Positions 9,201 through 15,032 of a stretch of DNA of 21,363 nucleotides are shown here, piece after piece (position 1 is the first letter of the stretch; the number at the start of each line of letters is the position of its first letter). This DNA is from an uncultured Collinsella sp. (GTDB lineage Bacteria > Actinomycetota > Coriobacteriia > Coriobacteriales > Coriobacteriaceae), in assembly GCA_902490365.1 (NCBI GenBank), contig CABUDQ010000038.1, forward strand, positions 1 to 21,363. Reading direction: 5' to 3'. A program made the translations under genes and the position numbers. The notes beneath the pieces were generated by a model, which worked only from the letters and a program-made list of their open reading frames with translations, searched no databases and was not told the DNA's origin.

Positions 9201-9523
9201 CGCAATGCCTCGGTCAACAGGCAGGTCGACGTAATACCGTCAACATCAAAATCGCCAAAGACCGCAATGTGCTCGTGGCTGCGAATAGCGCGCTCAACGC
9301 GGTCGGCGACGACCGCCATGCCCGGAATAACGAGCGGGTCGGCCCAGTCGCGATCGAGCGAAGGCGTCAAAAACAGCTGGCCTTCTTCGATGGATGTAAT
9401 GCCGTGCGCAACCATAATGCGCGCCACCAGCCCGGGTATGCCCAGGCCAGCCGAAAACTCCTTTTCGAGCTCGGGGTTTTGCCGAGCGACCGCCCAGCGA
9501 TGCGTCGTCTTAAGCGATGACAT
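6236..9523 (-). CDS. recJ: RecJ ssDNA exonuclease fused to a RecQ-like SF2 helicase
   Basis: The 1095-residue product is about twice the usual RecJ length. The N-terminal half is RecJ: FGDFDVDG at 89-96, TVDNG near 147-151, TDHHE at 171-175, GGEGWHEGVKG near 357-367 and the DHHA1 motif GGHAGAVG near 418-425, then an OB-like region. From about residue 605 a helicase follows: Walker A MGTGRGKS at 646-653, VIDEAHH with the DEAH box at 752-755, TTATAT motif III, FGEGVNLPDIRHV and motif VI SGRAGRDGQ at 931-939. Motifs IV-VI resemble RecQ; no RecQ zinc cluster or HRDC domain is evident. RecQ and RecJ cooperate in 5'-end resection in the RecF pathway, so the fusion would unwind and degrade the 5' strand in one polypeptide. 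I start at ATG 9523 (MSSLKTTHRW), which matches RecJ N-termini; a GTG at 9568 is the alternative. It is the first gene of the recJ-rel operon. Confidence 0.92.
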   Translation of the reverse strand: MSSLKTTHRWAVARQNPELEKEFSAGLGIPGLVARIMVAHGITSIEEGQLFLTPSLDRDWADPLVIPGMAVVADRVERAIRSHEHIAVFGDFDVDGITSTCLLTEALRTFGADVTPFIPHRFDEGYGLSRAALDRVNELAQPNLIVTVDNGIAAKEEISYLESLGIDLVVTDHHEPSDQVPQGVPLTDPKLEDEGPSRELAGAGVALKLVQVLGERLGKPSYWRSLIEVAALGTVSDMMPLTPENRALVAEGIQQMRVTARPGYIALAALAKADLSTITADGLSFSLIPRLNAAGRMADPKLALDLLLARDPIEASALAAELEEINRQRREIEAELTRDAMAKVEETYDGGRAIVVGGEGWHEGVKGIVASRLTNRYHVPALLFSIEDGIARGSGRSVGKVNLFDAVERCSDLLIRRGGHAGAVGVTIEASKLDEFRRRLSAVLSELPAEDFEDTDEVAATVDLSELNIETIEQISRLEPFGQGNKVPLLAAEGVTMCDRAVVGKTGEHMRFVATDGAASVPAIMFRVPQIDRLINCDSAVDLVFEAVAEHWQGRVKPKLMIKDVLVRDTTAPSVDDPACELRRGVEPADAGLRLESRKRQTLAQLSYTELTRSLIHSFIGSNQPHRAQVEALDALADHKSVLAVMGTGRGKSLIFHVHAARETVLRGRASIFVYPLRALVADQAYHLSSTMAALGIGVGVLTGETVEAARDDVFAGLASGRTGIVLTTPEFLSIHRDRFARSGRIGFVVIDEAHHAGLAKGGDRSAYLDMPDILKALGDPVVLATTATATAPVVAELARVLPITGTVVDETVRENLQLEDDRDLASRENRLVSIVATGEKTVIYVNSRDQSVALAKTLRKRVPDCATHIAFYNAGLARSDRRRVEEAFRDGSLSCIVSTSAFGEGVNLPDIRHVVLYHMPFGAIEFNQMSGRAGRDGQPAVIHLLYSSRDARINERLLDCYAPERDELVTLYRALQTMWRSNRGKTGDDSFSASDIDIAQMCLAIDARTPVDERSVESGLGIFEELGFCRVSGFDDTRRIAMAENPGRVQLSRSIRYLEGLRSRMEFSAFRSWALDSCASDMLAKVNRPIVPRA

Positions 9524-9631
9524 AGGCGCCCACCCCCGATAGGGGCAGGTCGCCGCGATACCTCTCACGGTTCATAGCGATGAGTCCTCTGTGTATGCCC
9601 GCTTCGGCAGGCAGATCTGTTGAACGGATTT

Positions 9632-9658
9632 ATTATACCGTGCGGCACGGACGCACAA
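9632..9658 (-). promoter_or_regulatory. Promoter for the recJ-rel operon
   Basis: On the minus strand a perfect TATAAT -10 box lies at 9637-9632, with TTGTGC at 9658-9653 as the best -35 (15-base spacer). The spacer contains a dyad, CCGTGCGGCACGG (9638-9650), which could bind a regulator. It lies about 110 bases upstream of the chosen recJ start, in the divergent gap shared with the BASS-type transporter gene. Confidence 0.55.
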
Positions 9659-9798
9659 CGTCCAGCACGCCGCGGTTTCGATAAACGAGGGCGGTAATAG
9701 CCTCGAAATATTCGAGCGTTTCTGACGCACGGACGCATGCGAGCGTCTAGCATATCCATTCAAAACGGATTCACGAGCAAAGGGAGTCACAAGAGCAT

Positions 9799-10797
9799 AT
9801 GAAGCAATGGGTTGGACTGGGCAAGTTTCTCGCGGGGCACATGCAGGTCATCGTTCCGATTTGCGTGACGCTCGGCGTGCTCTTTCCCCAGCAGATCGGC
9901 GTGCTCAAGCCAATCGTTCCCGCCCTGTTTGCCTTTATGACGTTCCAAGGTGCGCTCAGCAACACCTTTCACCAGGTGGCCGAGGTGTTCCGCCGTCCCC
10001 TACATTTGATTTTGGCGTTATTTGTCTCGGCCGTGCTCATCCCCATCGCGGCATATGCCATGGGCTCACTGTTCTTTGGTTCCAACCCAAACCTTGTCTG
10101 CGGCATCGTGCTCGAGTACAGCGTACCCGTGGCAGTCACCGCCTTTATGTGGATTAGCATGTTTGGCGGCAACGGCCCGCTCGCGCTCACCATCATCCTG
10201 ACGTCCTCGGTCATCTCGCCCGTCACGATTCCGCTCACGCTTAAGCTCCTGCTGGGTGCCACCGTTGCAATCGATGTTCCGGGCATGATGCAGAACATGG
10301 CCTTTATGATCGCCATCCCCGCCGTGCTCGGCATCGTGATCAACGAGTTCACGCGCGGATGGGGACACGAGAAACTCTCCCCCGCGCTTTCGCCCGCCTG
10401 CAAGTTCATGATGATGGGTGTCATCGCCTCCAACTCCACCGCCATGAGCGAGTACGTGCTGCACATGAATGCGGTGCGCCTGGAAGTCGCCCTCTTTATT
10501 TTGACCTTCGCCATCAGCGGCTTTGTCGTCGGCATTCTGGTCGCCCGCGCGTTGCACCTGCCGTATAGCGAGACGACCACCATGTGCTTTACCTGCGGCA
10601 TGCGCAATATCTCTTCGGGCGCCGTCATCGCCACGCAGTATTTTCCCGGCGAGGTCGTGTTTCCCGTCATGTGCGGAACGCTGTTTCAGCAGGTGCTCGC
10701 CTCGGTTATCGGACATCTCTTTGAGCGACTGACCGGCGAGGAGCGCGCCGCCCAGCGCAAGCGCGTCGAGGCCGGCCGCGACGCCATGGCACGCTAG
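9799..10797 (+). CDS. Bile acid:sodium symporter (BASS) family transporter
   Basis: This 332-residue, very hydrophobic protein has about nine or ten predicted membrane segments from residue 14 to about 310. It contains BASS-type polar breaks such as GIVLEYSVPVAVTAF, ILTSSVISPVTIPL and the late CGMRNISSGAVIATQYFP segment. Family members carry organic anions (bile acids, pantoate, keto acids) with sodium; the substrate cannot be told here. A bile-acid role is conceivable for a gut organism but unsupported by neighbours. The start at 9799 is weakly marked: AAGGGAG lies 12 bases upstream. It is a single gene, divergent from recJ and convergent with the DUF4931 gene. The 220-bp divergent gap also carries an imperfect direct repeat around GCACGGACGCA (9645-9655 and 9726-9736). 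Confidence 0.85.
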   Translation: MKQWVGLGKFLAGHMQVIVPICVTLGVLFPQQIGVLKPIVPALFAFMTFQGALSNTFHQVAEVFRRPLHLILALFVSAVLIPIAAYAMGSLFFGSNPNLVCGIVLEYSVPVAVTAFMWISMFGGNGPLALTIILTSSVISPVTIPLTLKLLLGATVAIDVPGMMQNMAFMIAIPAVLGIVINEFTRGWGHEKLSPALSPACKFMMMGVIASNSTAMSEYVLHMNAVRLEVALFILTFAISGFVVGILVARALHLPYSETTTMCFTCGMRNISSGAVIATQYFPGEVVFPVMCGTLFQQVLASVIGHLFERLTGEERAAQRKRVEAGRDAMAR

Positions 10798-10825
10798 ACT
10801 GTCCGCATTACGCGGGTGTTAGTCT
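10796..10825. terminator. Weak bidirectional hairpin between convergent genes
   Basis: AGACT (10796-10800) pairs with AGTCT (10821-10825), and inner CCGC (10803-10806) pairs with GCGG (10812-10815). The structure fills the 30-base gap between the BASS stop and the DUF4931 stop. It has no real T tract, so the call rests mainly on position. Confidence 0.3.
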
Positions 10826-10827
10826 TG

Positions 10828-11625
10828 CTATACGAGCGTTTCCAGATGCGCACGCAGACGCTCAGCATCGATATCGAGCGTCGTCTCGGCATTGACTTGG
10901 GCCAAACGATAGCCGACAAAGTAGGGCGAAACCACCCAACGCGGCAGCGCCTTGGCAATGGTCCGACCGCCCAGGTGATAGAAGAACAAGTTGTACGACT
11001 CTGCGCGACCACCGTGGTGCTCGTTTAGGATATAGCGCAGAGCTACCTGGATCGCATCGGCAAAGAGATCCGCCTCGGCTTGGTCTCGTGCGTCATCGCT
11101 GGCGGCGATTCCCTGCGGGGCTGAAACGTTGATCTCAAAGAACCCCATGATCGGTTCGGTTGAGATATTGACCGAGATTCTCCCCTGTTGCCAGACATTG
11201 ATGCCTTCGAAATTGGCAGAAGTCAGCGAAGTGTAGCCGTCTTCCTGCTCCAAACCCACAATCTGCATGTGCGGATGAACGAGACTACCGCCCGAGAGCG
11301 GACCCTTGTTCTTGTACATGAGAACGCTGCGATACTGCTGTGAATCGATCATCTGCTGCCAGCAACCCAGGGCAAACCGTATCACATGGTGGAGTTCATC
11401 CGGCTCATAGATCACCAGGTCGGCATCGTGATCGGCCGACTCGATCAGCACGGTTTGACGGGTGGCGCGCAGGGTCTTGAACTTATTCTCGAGCCAGATG
11501 CAGTCACCATCGCGCCGGATGATATCGGCAAGTTCCTCGGTATCGCAAAAGGGACACGCGGTGCCAGGGCGCCGGTTGTCGTCGGGCTTACCGTTCGCCT
11601 GCTGAACGTCAAATACCAGCGCCAC
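10828..11625 (-). CDS. DUF4931 protein, GalT/HIT-like nucleotidyltransferase fold
   Basis: This 265-residue protein resembles galactose-1-phosphate uridylyltransferases. CPFC at 24-27 is a likely zinc pair, NKF near 48-50 resembles the GalT substrate region, and GGSLVHPHMQ at 112-121 supplies the HxHxQ motif, whose second histidine is the nucleotidyl acceptor in GalT. I believe this is the DUF4931 family, whose reaction is unsettled; a nucleotidyl transfer or hydrolysis is inferred. It starts with GTG at 11625, and its GGAGG ribosome site lies inside the last codons of cutC, three bases separating the two reading frames. The genes are therefore translationally coupled. No signal peptide or membrane segment is seen. 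Confidence 0.75.
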   Translation of the reverse strand: MALVFDVQQANGKPDDNRRPGTACPFCDTEELADIIRRDGDCIWLENKFKTLRATRQTVLIESADHDADLVIYEPDELHHVIRFALGCWQQMIDSQQYRSVLMYKNKGPLSGGSLVHPHMQIVGLEQEDGYTSLTSANFEGINVWQQGRISVNISTEPIMGFFEINVSAPQGIAASDDARDQAEADLFADAIQVALRYILNEHHGGRAESYNLFFYHLGGRTIAKALPRWVVSPYFVGYRLAQVNAETTLDIDAERLRAHLETLV

Positions 11626-11628
11626 GGG

Positions 11629-12306
11629 TTACGCCTCCAGCGGCACGATCTTGGTGCCATGGAGCTCGGAGACGCTCAATGCCGCCGCCACGGTATCGCG
11701 GTTGGCCGTAGAAATGCCGCCGCCGGGAAGGATGGTCAGGCGGTCGCCCGCATACTCGACAAGACGCGACAGGTGCTCCAGGTTGTCCTCGATCGGCGTT
11801 CCGGCAGCACCACCATGCGTCAGGATGCGCGTGATGCCGCAGTCGGCGAGTGTGTCAATGGCGTCCAGCTGAGCCTCGGGCGAGAGCTGGTCAAAGGCCA
11901 TGTGGAAGGTGATATCGATGGCCCCGCGCTTGCACTCCTCGGTCGCGCAGCCCGTAGCCATCACGAGGGCGCCGAGGGTGAGCTCGTCGAGCGCCCAGCC
12001 GCCGGCACAGGGCTTGCAGCAGCCAAAGACCAGGCCGTCAACGCCGGCGCTCACGGCAAGACCCAAGTCCATCTCCATCATGCGCAGCTCGTCCTGGTTG
12101 TAGTGAAAGTCACCGCCACGCGGGCGAATCATGCACATCACTCGCGCGTCATGCTCGTGAGCATAGCTGACCGTAGTGCTGATAACGCCGGCCGAGGGCG
12201 TGGTACCACCGACGGCAAGGTTGTCGCACAACTCGATGCGCTTAGCACCGGCATCGATAGCCGCCGGCACACGCTCAAAGTTCTCGGCACAAAACTCGTA
12301 CAGCAT
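11629..12306 (-). CDS. cutC: CutC family protein
   Basis: This 225-residue TIM-barrel protein of the CutC family shows MLYEFCAEN, AGAKRIELCDNLAVGGTTPS, MIRPRGGDFHY, GVDGLVFG, THMA/FHMAFD-type and LTHGGAAGT, LPGGGI segments. CutC was first linked to copper tolerance in E. coli, but that role has been questioned and the biochemical activity is unknown. I start at ATG 12306 (MLYEF), which is the normal family N-terminus, with CTGGGGG about 6 bases upstream; the longer frame to 12345 adds residues unlike the family. It is the first gene of a two-gene operon with the GalT-like DUF4931 gene, so a role in sugar-phosphate or nucleotide-sugar chemistry should be considered beside metal homeostasis. 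Confidence 0.88.
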   Translation of the reverse strand: MLYEFCAENFERVPAAIDAGAKRIELCDNLAVGGTTPSAGVISTTVSYAHEHDARVMCMIRPRGGDFHYNQDELRMMEMDLGLAVSAGVDGLVFGCCKPCAGGWALDELTLGALVMATGCATEECKRGAIDITFHMAFDQLSPEAQLDAIDTLADCGITRILTHGGAAGTPIEDNLEHLSRLVEYAGDRLTILPGGGISTANRDTVAAALSVSELHGTKIVPLEA

Positions 12307-12393
12307 AGATAGCCCCCAGGAGACATTTCGATTTCCACACGGCATTGTCGCACGTTAAATAGCAACCCGCACGATGGAACAAAACCTTGACAA

Positions 12394-12485
12394 GGAGTGT
12401 CCCAAAGTGCCGGCACATAAGGAACGTCCCCAGGTGCCACCTTGAGCGATGGGTACTCATTTAAGTACGTCCCCAATGAGTACCC
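12394..12485. repeat. Cluster of GTCCC-type palindromic repeats
   Basis: The gap between cutC and padR holds several dyads: GTGCCGGCAC (12408-12417), AGGTGCCACCT (12432-12442), and an exact 11-bp inverted repeat GGGTACTCATT/AATGAGTACCC (12451-12461 and 12475-12485). A competing hairpin GTACTCATTTAAGTAC lies at 12453-12468. GTCCC motifs occur at 12399-12403, 12426-12430 and 12470-12474. No credible gene is present. Composition and symmetry suggest a compound REP-like intergenic repeat. Confidence 0.6.
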
Positions 12486-12524
12486 GCAGGGGACAGACAG
12501 ACCGGACTCCCTATACGACAACAG

Positions 12525-12572
12525 TTGACATCATATACTATGTGTCATATAGTAGGTGTTACACAGTATACT
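12525..12572 (+). promoter_or_regulatory. padR operon promoter with overlapping operator-like dyads
   Basis: TTGACA (12525-12530), a 17-base spacer and TATAGT (12548-12553) make a near-consensus promoter. A 6-bp inverted repeat TACTAT...ATAGTA (12537-12542 and 12550-12555) covers the spacer and -10 box. A second element with TTACAC and the palindrome AGTATACT lies just downstream (12559-12572). PadR proteins usually repress their own operon by binding such AT-rich dyads, so autorepression is likely. Confidence 0.75.
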
Positions 12573-12590
12573 ACGAAAGGAGGTGTGCGG

Positions 12591-12911
12591 ATGGAGGCAC
12601 AGATGAAGCGCGGCTTCCTCGAGGCCTGCGTGCTCGCGGCCGTCTCGGGCGAGGAATCCTACGGCTATCAGATCGTGAAGGACGTGCCCGCGAGTATGGG
12701 GCTCACGGAATCCACGCTCTATCCGTTGCTCAAGCGCCTGGAGAAGGCGGGCTGCATCACCGCGCGCTCCGCCGAGCACAACGGGCGGCTGCGGAGGTAC
12801 TACCGCATCACGGACGCCGGGCGCGAGCGTATCGCCGAGTTCCTCGCCGAATGGCCATCCGTGCAGGAGATCTACCGTTACGTGGAGGGGGCGCACCATG
12901 ACGCGCGATGA
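12591..12911 (+). CDS. PadR family transcriptional regulator
   Basis: This 106-residue PadR-type winged helix protein is of the short form. It shows the family pattern: KRGFLEACVLAAV, SYGYQIVKDV, the recognition helix STLYPLLKRLEKAG at about 44-57, and the wing RRYYRITDAGRERI at about 71-84. It likely represses this operon in response to membrane or envelope signals, as seen for PadR regulators paired with DUF1700 genes. The start at 12591 has a near-perfect AAAGGAGGT seven bases upstream. Its last 14 bases overlap the DUF1700 gene, so the two are translationally coupled. Confidence 0.93.
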   Translation: MEAQMKRGFLEACVLAAVSGEESYGYQIVKDVPASMGLTESTLYPLLKRLEKAGCITARSAEHNGRLRRYYRITDAGRERIAEFLAEWPSVQEIYRYVEGAHHDAR

Positions 12912-13530
12912 GTTCTTGAACCGGCTGGGCGAGCTTCTGGCCTGCCTGCCGGCAGATCAGGTAAAGGAAACGCAGGAGTTCTACGCGGAGGCCATCGCCG
13001 ACCGTATGGAGGACGGCATGACGGAGGCCGAGGCTGTGGCCGCCATGGGCACGCCCGGTGAGGTCGCCGAGGCAACGCTCGACGAACTGCCCGCCGTGCC
13101 GCGCGCGATCGCGAGGACCAAGCGCAAGAGCACGGCACTTCTATGGGCGCTCGCCATCGTGGGCTCTCCGGTATGGATTCCGCTGCTGCTCGCGTTCGTC
13201 GCCGTTGCCGCTGCAGTCTACATCTGTATTTGGGTTCTTGCGCTCTGCGTGTGGATCGTGGCCGCGGCATTCGGGGGCGCGGGCCTGGTAGGGCTCCTGT
13301 TCGCCGTGGACGGCATCATTATCGGGCATGTTCCGTACGTTTTGGCCTCGATGGGAATGGGATTCGCTTCCATCGGTGTGGCGCTCCTCACGGGAGCCGG
13401 CGCCTGGACGGCGTCCAAGCAGATCGCGCGCCTCTCTGCCCTTTGGGCGAAGAAAGCCGTTTCGCCCTTCTGGAAAGATCGAGGCAATAAGAGCCGCATG
13501 GGCGCTGAAGCGGCGCCGCTCACGGCATAG
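12898..13530 (+). CDS. DUF1700 (HAAS-type) membrane protein
   Basis: This 210-residue protein has an N-terminal helical DUF1700/HAAS domain (MTRDEFLNRLGELL ... EAVAAMGTPGEVA, residues 1-60) followed by several hydrophobic segments at about 80-100, 100-130, 135-155 and 155-170, and a basic cytoplasmic tail. Such proteins are usually encoded with a PadR regulator and a DUF4097 protein and are thought to respond to envelope stress; the exact function is unknown. GGAGGGG precedes the ATG at 12898 by about 7 bases, inside padR. It overlaps padR by 14 bases and precedes the third operon gene by 14 bases. Confidence 0.88.
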   Translation: MTRDEFLNRLGELLACLPADQVKETQEFYAEAIADRMEDGMTEAEAVAAMGTPGEVAEATLDELPAVPRAIARTKRKSTALLWALAIVGSPVWIPLLLAFVAVAAAVYICIWVLALCVWIVAAAFGGAGLVGLLFAVDGIIIGHVPYVLASMGMGFASIGVALLTGAGAWTASKQIARLSALWAKKAVSPFWKDRGNKSRMGAEAAPLTA

Positions 13531-13544
13531 GAAGGAGTGCAAAC

Positions 13545-13808
13545 ATGTCCAGCGTAAAAAAGATTTACCTTGCCGTAGCGGGTGGGCTTGTTGCCACGGG
13601 GCTCGTCCTGGCTGCTATCGGATTTGTGGCCTCCGGCTTTAACCTCGCTGTGTTCAACACGCAGATCGACCTGCGCGATGACACCATCATTCTGGGTGGT
13701 GTTGAAATAGACGACCCGACAGGGCTTCCACTCATCGAGCAGCTTGCCGAGGTCGGCGAGATCCATATTGGATCTGCAACGACTGGTTCGTCTTCTCCTC
13801 GCAAATGA
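13545..13808 (+). CDS. Shortened third gene of the PadR operon, probable DUF4097 N-terminus
   Basis: The 87-residue product starts with a positively charged end and one membrane segment (about residues 6-30), followed by a short polar region with GGVEIDDPTGLPLIEQL. AAGGAG lies 7 bases before the ATG. Position after PadR and DUF1700 predicts a DUF4097-type protein of some 250-300 residues with a beta-solenoid; here the frame loses that character near 13775 and stops at 13808. Immediately beyond lie mobile-element remnants, so I read it as a gene truncated by insertion and deletion. It may still be translated as a small single-pass protein. The family call rests on context and the N-terminal pattern. 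Confidence 0.6.
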   Translation: MSSVKKIYLAVAGGLVATGLVLAAIGFVASGFNLAVFNTQIDLRDDTIILGGVEIDDPTGLPLIEQLAEVGEIHIGSATTGSSSPRK

Positions 13809-13814
13809 TCGAGC

Positions 13815-13970
13815 TCGTAGCAGCCGTCCCCCCCTTCGGGCGCACCACGACGGGCATGAGCACGCCGCGCTCGGAGCCTTTTTGCGAGACCTTCCGTCAC
13901 GCTCTTCCTGCGTGGTGAACCGGTCATCGACCGACGAGAGGCTGATGGGAATCTCTCGACTTCGGGCCAA
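13815..13970 (-). pseudogene. Degraded ParB-like N-terminal domain fragment
   Basis: Reading the minus strand across three frames recovers the order of a ParB/Spo0J N-terminal domain: REIPISLSSVDDRF, then RGVLMPVVVRPKGG, then DGCYEL. This matches the family pattern of an 'IPxSLI' strand, 'SIxxxGVLxPVxVRP' and 'GxYELI'. The pieces are separated by frameshifts and lack the rest of the protein, so it is a relic. ParB-like proteins of this kind are common in plasmids and conjugative elements. The match is short, and my confidence is limited. Confidence 0.4.
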
Positions 13971-14150
13971 TCCCGCTCACCGATCTGGTCTTCCTTCGTG
14001 ATGCGCACATAAGCGAGCAGACACCGTGCAGTGCTTCAGCGCGGCCGCACTTCCACGTCTATGACGGAGGTGCCCGGCGGCGTCTTGGCAATCCCCTTGT
14101 TTGCAGGCGTTAACGCGTGGGGATCGCCCACTCGGGGGTCGAGGCCGCCG

Positions 14151-14270
14151 AGGACGGCGGCGAACCTCGCGGTGTCATTCGACATCGCGAGGTTCCCGGA
14201 CCATGACCACCTGGCCTCGTACCGCGGCATAGCCCCAAGGGTGAGGAGCTTCGGCACGTCGATCAGGGCG
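14151..14270 (+). pseudogene. IS110-family transposase fragment
   Basis: One frame reads TAANLAVSFDIARF and then PDHDHLASYRGIAPR and SFGTSIR. This is the conserved C-terminal part of IS110/IS116/IS902 transposases (Transposase_20 pattern: TAA...L...I..F.....LASY.GLAP....SGTS). The N-terminal DEDD catalytic domain is not recognisable upstream, and the frame continues into livF antisense, so only a remnant of about 40 residues survives. It lies 50 bases from the livF stop. Confidence 0.6.
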
Positions 14271-14290
14271 CCCGCGCAGCGTCGGCCGGT

Positions 14291-14312
14291 CCGCCGTTCG
14301 GTAGAACGGCGG
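14291..14312. terminator. Hairpin just after livF, possible liv operon terminator
   Basis: A perfect 9-bp inverted repeat CCGCCGTTC-GGTA-GAACGGCGG lies 6 bases past the livF stop on the minus strand. It is stable and correctly placed but has no following T tract, so it is either a factor-dependent end or a 3' stabilising stem. Mobile-element debris begins immediately beyond, so the original terminator may have been lost. Confidence 0.4.
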
Positions 14313-14318
14313 AACCGC

Positions 14319-15032
14319 CTAACCGCCCAAGTAAGCTTTGCGGACGTTGTCGTCGTGCAGGAGCTCTTGGCCGGTGCCGGTCATGGTGATCTTGCCGGTC
14401 TCGAGCACGTAACCGCGTGTGGCGATGGAAAGCGCCATCTGCGCGTTTTGCTCGACCAGAAGCACCGTGGTACCGGCCTTGTGCAGGTCCTCGACAATCT
14501 GGAAGATCTGCTCAATCAGAATCGGCGCCAGACCCATGGAAGGCTCATCGAGCATGAGCAGCTTGGGGTTGCTCATAAGGGCGCGCCCCATAACGAGCAT
14601 CTGCTGTTCGCCGCCCGAAAGGGTGCCGGCGACCTGGCGACGGCGCTCCTTCAGGCGCGGGAACTGCTCGTAGACGCGCTCAAGGCCCGGAGCCACCGTG
14701 GACTTGGGCTGCGTGTAGGCGCCCATCTCCAGGTTCTCCTCGACCGTCATCTGCAAAAAGGCGCGACGGCCCTCGGGAACCTGGGCCAGGCCCTTGCCCA
14801 CCAGTTTATCGGCAGGCGTATGGGTAATGTCCTCGCCCATAAACTTGATGGAGCCGGTCTTGGAACGCAGCAGGCCCGAGACGGTTTTAAGCGTCGTGGA
14901 CTTACCGGCGCCGTTCGCGCCGATCAGGGCCACGATCTCGCCCTCGTTGACGTTAAAGGAGATGTCCTTGATGGCGTGGATAGCGCCGTACCAGACGTTG
15001 ATGTTGTAGACGGAAAGCATCGGCTCTGCCAT
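14319..15032 (-). CDS. livF: Branched-chain amino acid ABC transporter ATP-binding protein LivF
   Basis: This 237-residue ABC ATPase is one of two that power high-affinity leucine/isoleucine/valine uptake. Walker A is GANGAGKST at 38-46, the Q-loop/PEGRR segment lies near 84-90, the signature LSGGEQQ at 138-144, Walker B LLMLDEP at 158-164 and the H-loop region follows. The PEGRRAF segment and AYLGG ending are typical of LivF rather than LivG. The ATG at 15032 follows the livG stop codon with no gap, and GGGGGAG within the livG end is its ribosome site, giving tight coupling. It is the last gene of the operon. Confidence 0.95.
   Translation of the reverse strand: MAEPMLSVYNINVWYGAIHAIKDISFNVNEGEIVALIGANGAGKSTTLKTVSGLLRSKTGSIKFMGEDITHTPADKLVGKGLAQVPEGRRAFLQMTVEENLEMGAYTQPKSTVAPGLERVYEQFPRLKERRRQVAGTLSGGEQQMLVMGRALMSNPKLLMLDEPSMGLAPILIEQIFQIVEDLHKAGTTVLLVEQNAQMALSIATRGYVLETGKITMTGTGQELLHDDNVRKAYLGG

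Noticed and set aside
7463..9520. 685-codon open frame on the plus strand
   Set aside because: It is antisense to the RecJ half of the fusion gene, with no domain motifs or ribosome site.
12394..12572. Possible CRISPR-like repeats before padR
   Set aside because: The dyads differ in sequence, have no regular spacers and there are no cas genes.
13805..13990. Serine recombinase N-terminus (YVRITKEDQ) on the minus strand
   Set aside because: Only about nine residues resemble the resolvase start and no catalytic serine context follows; the ParB-like reading explains more of the segment.
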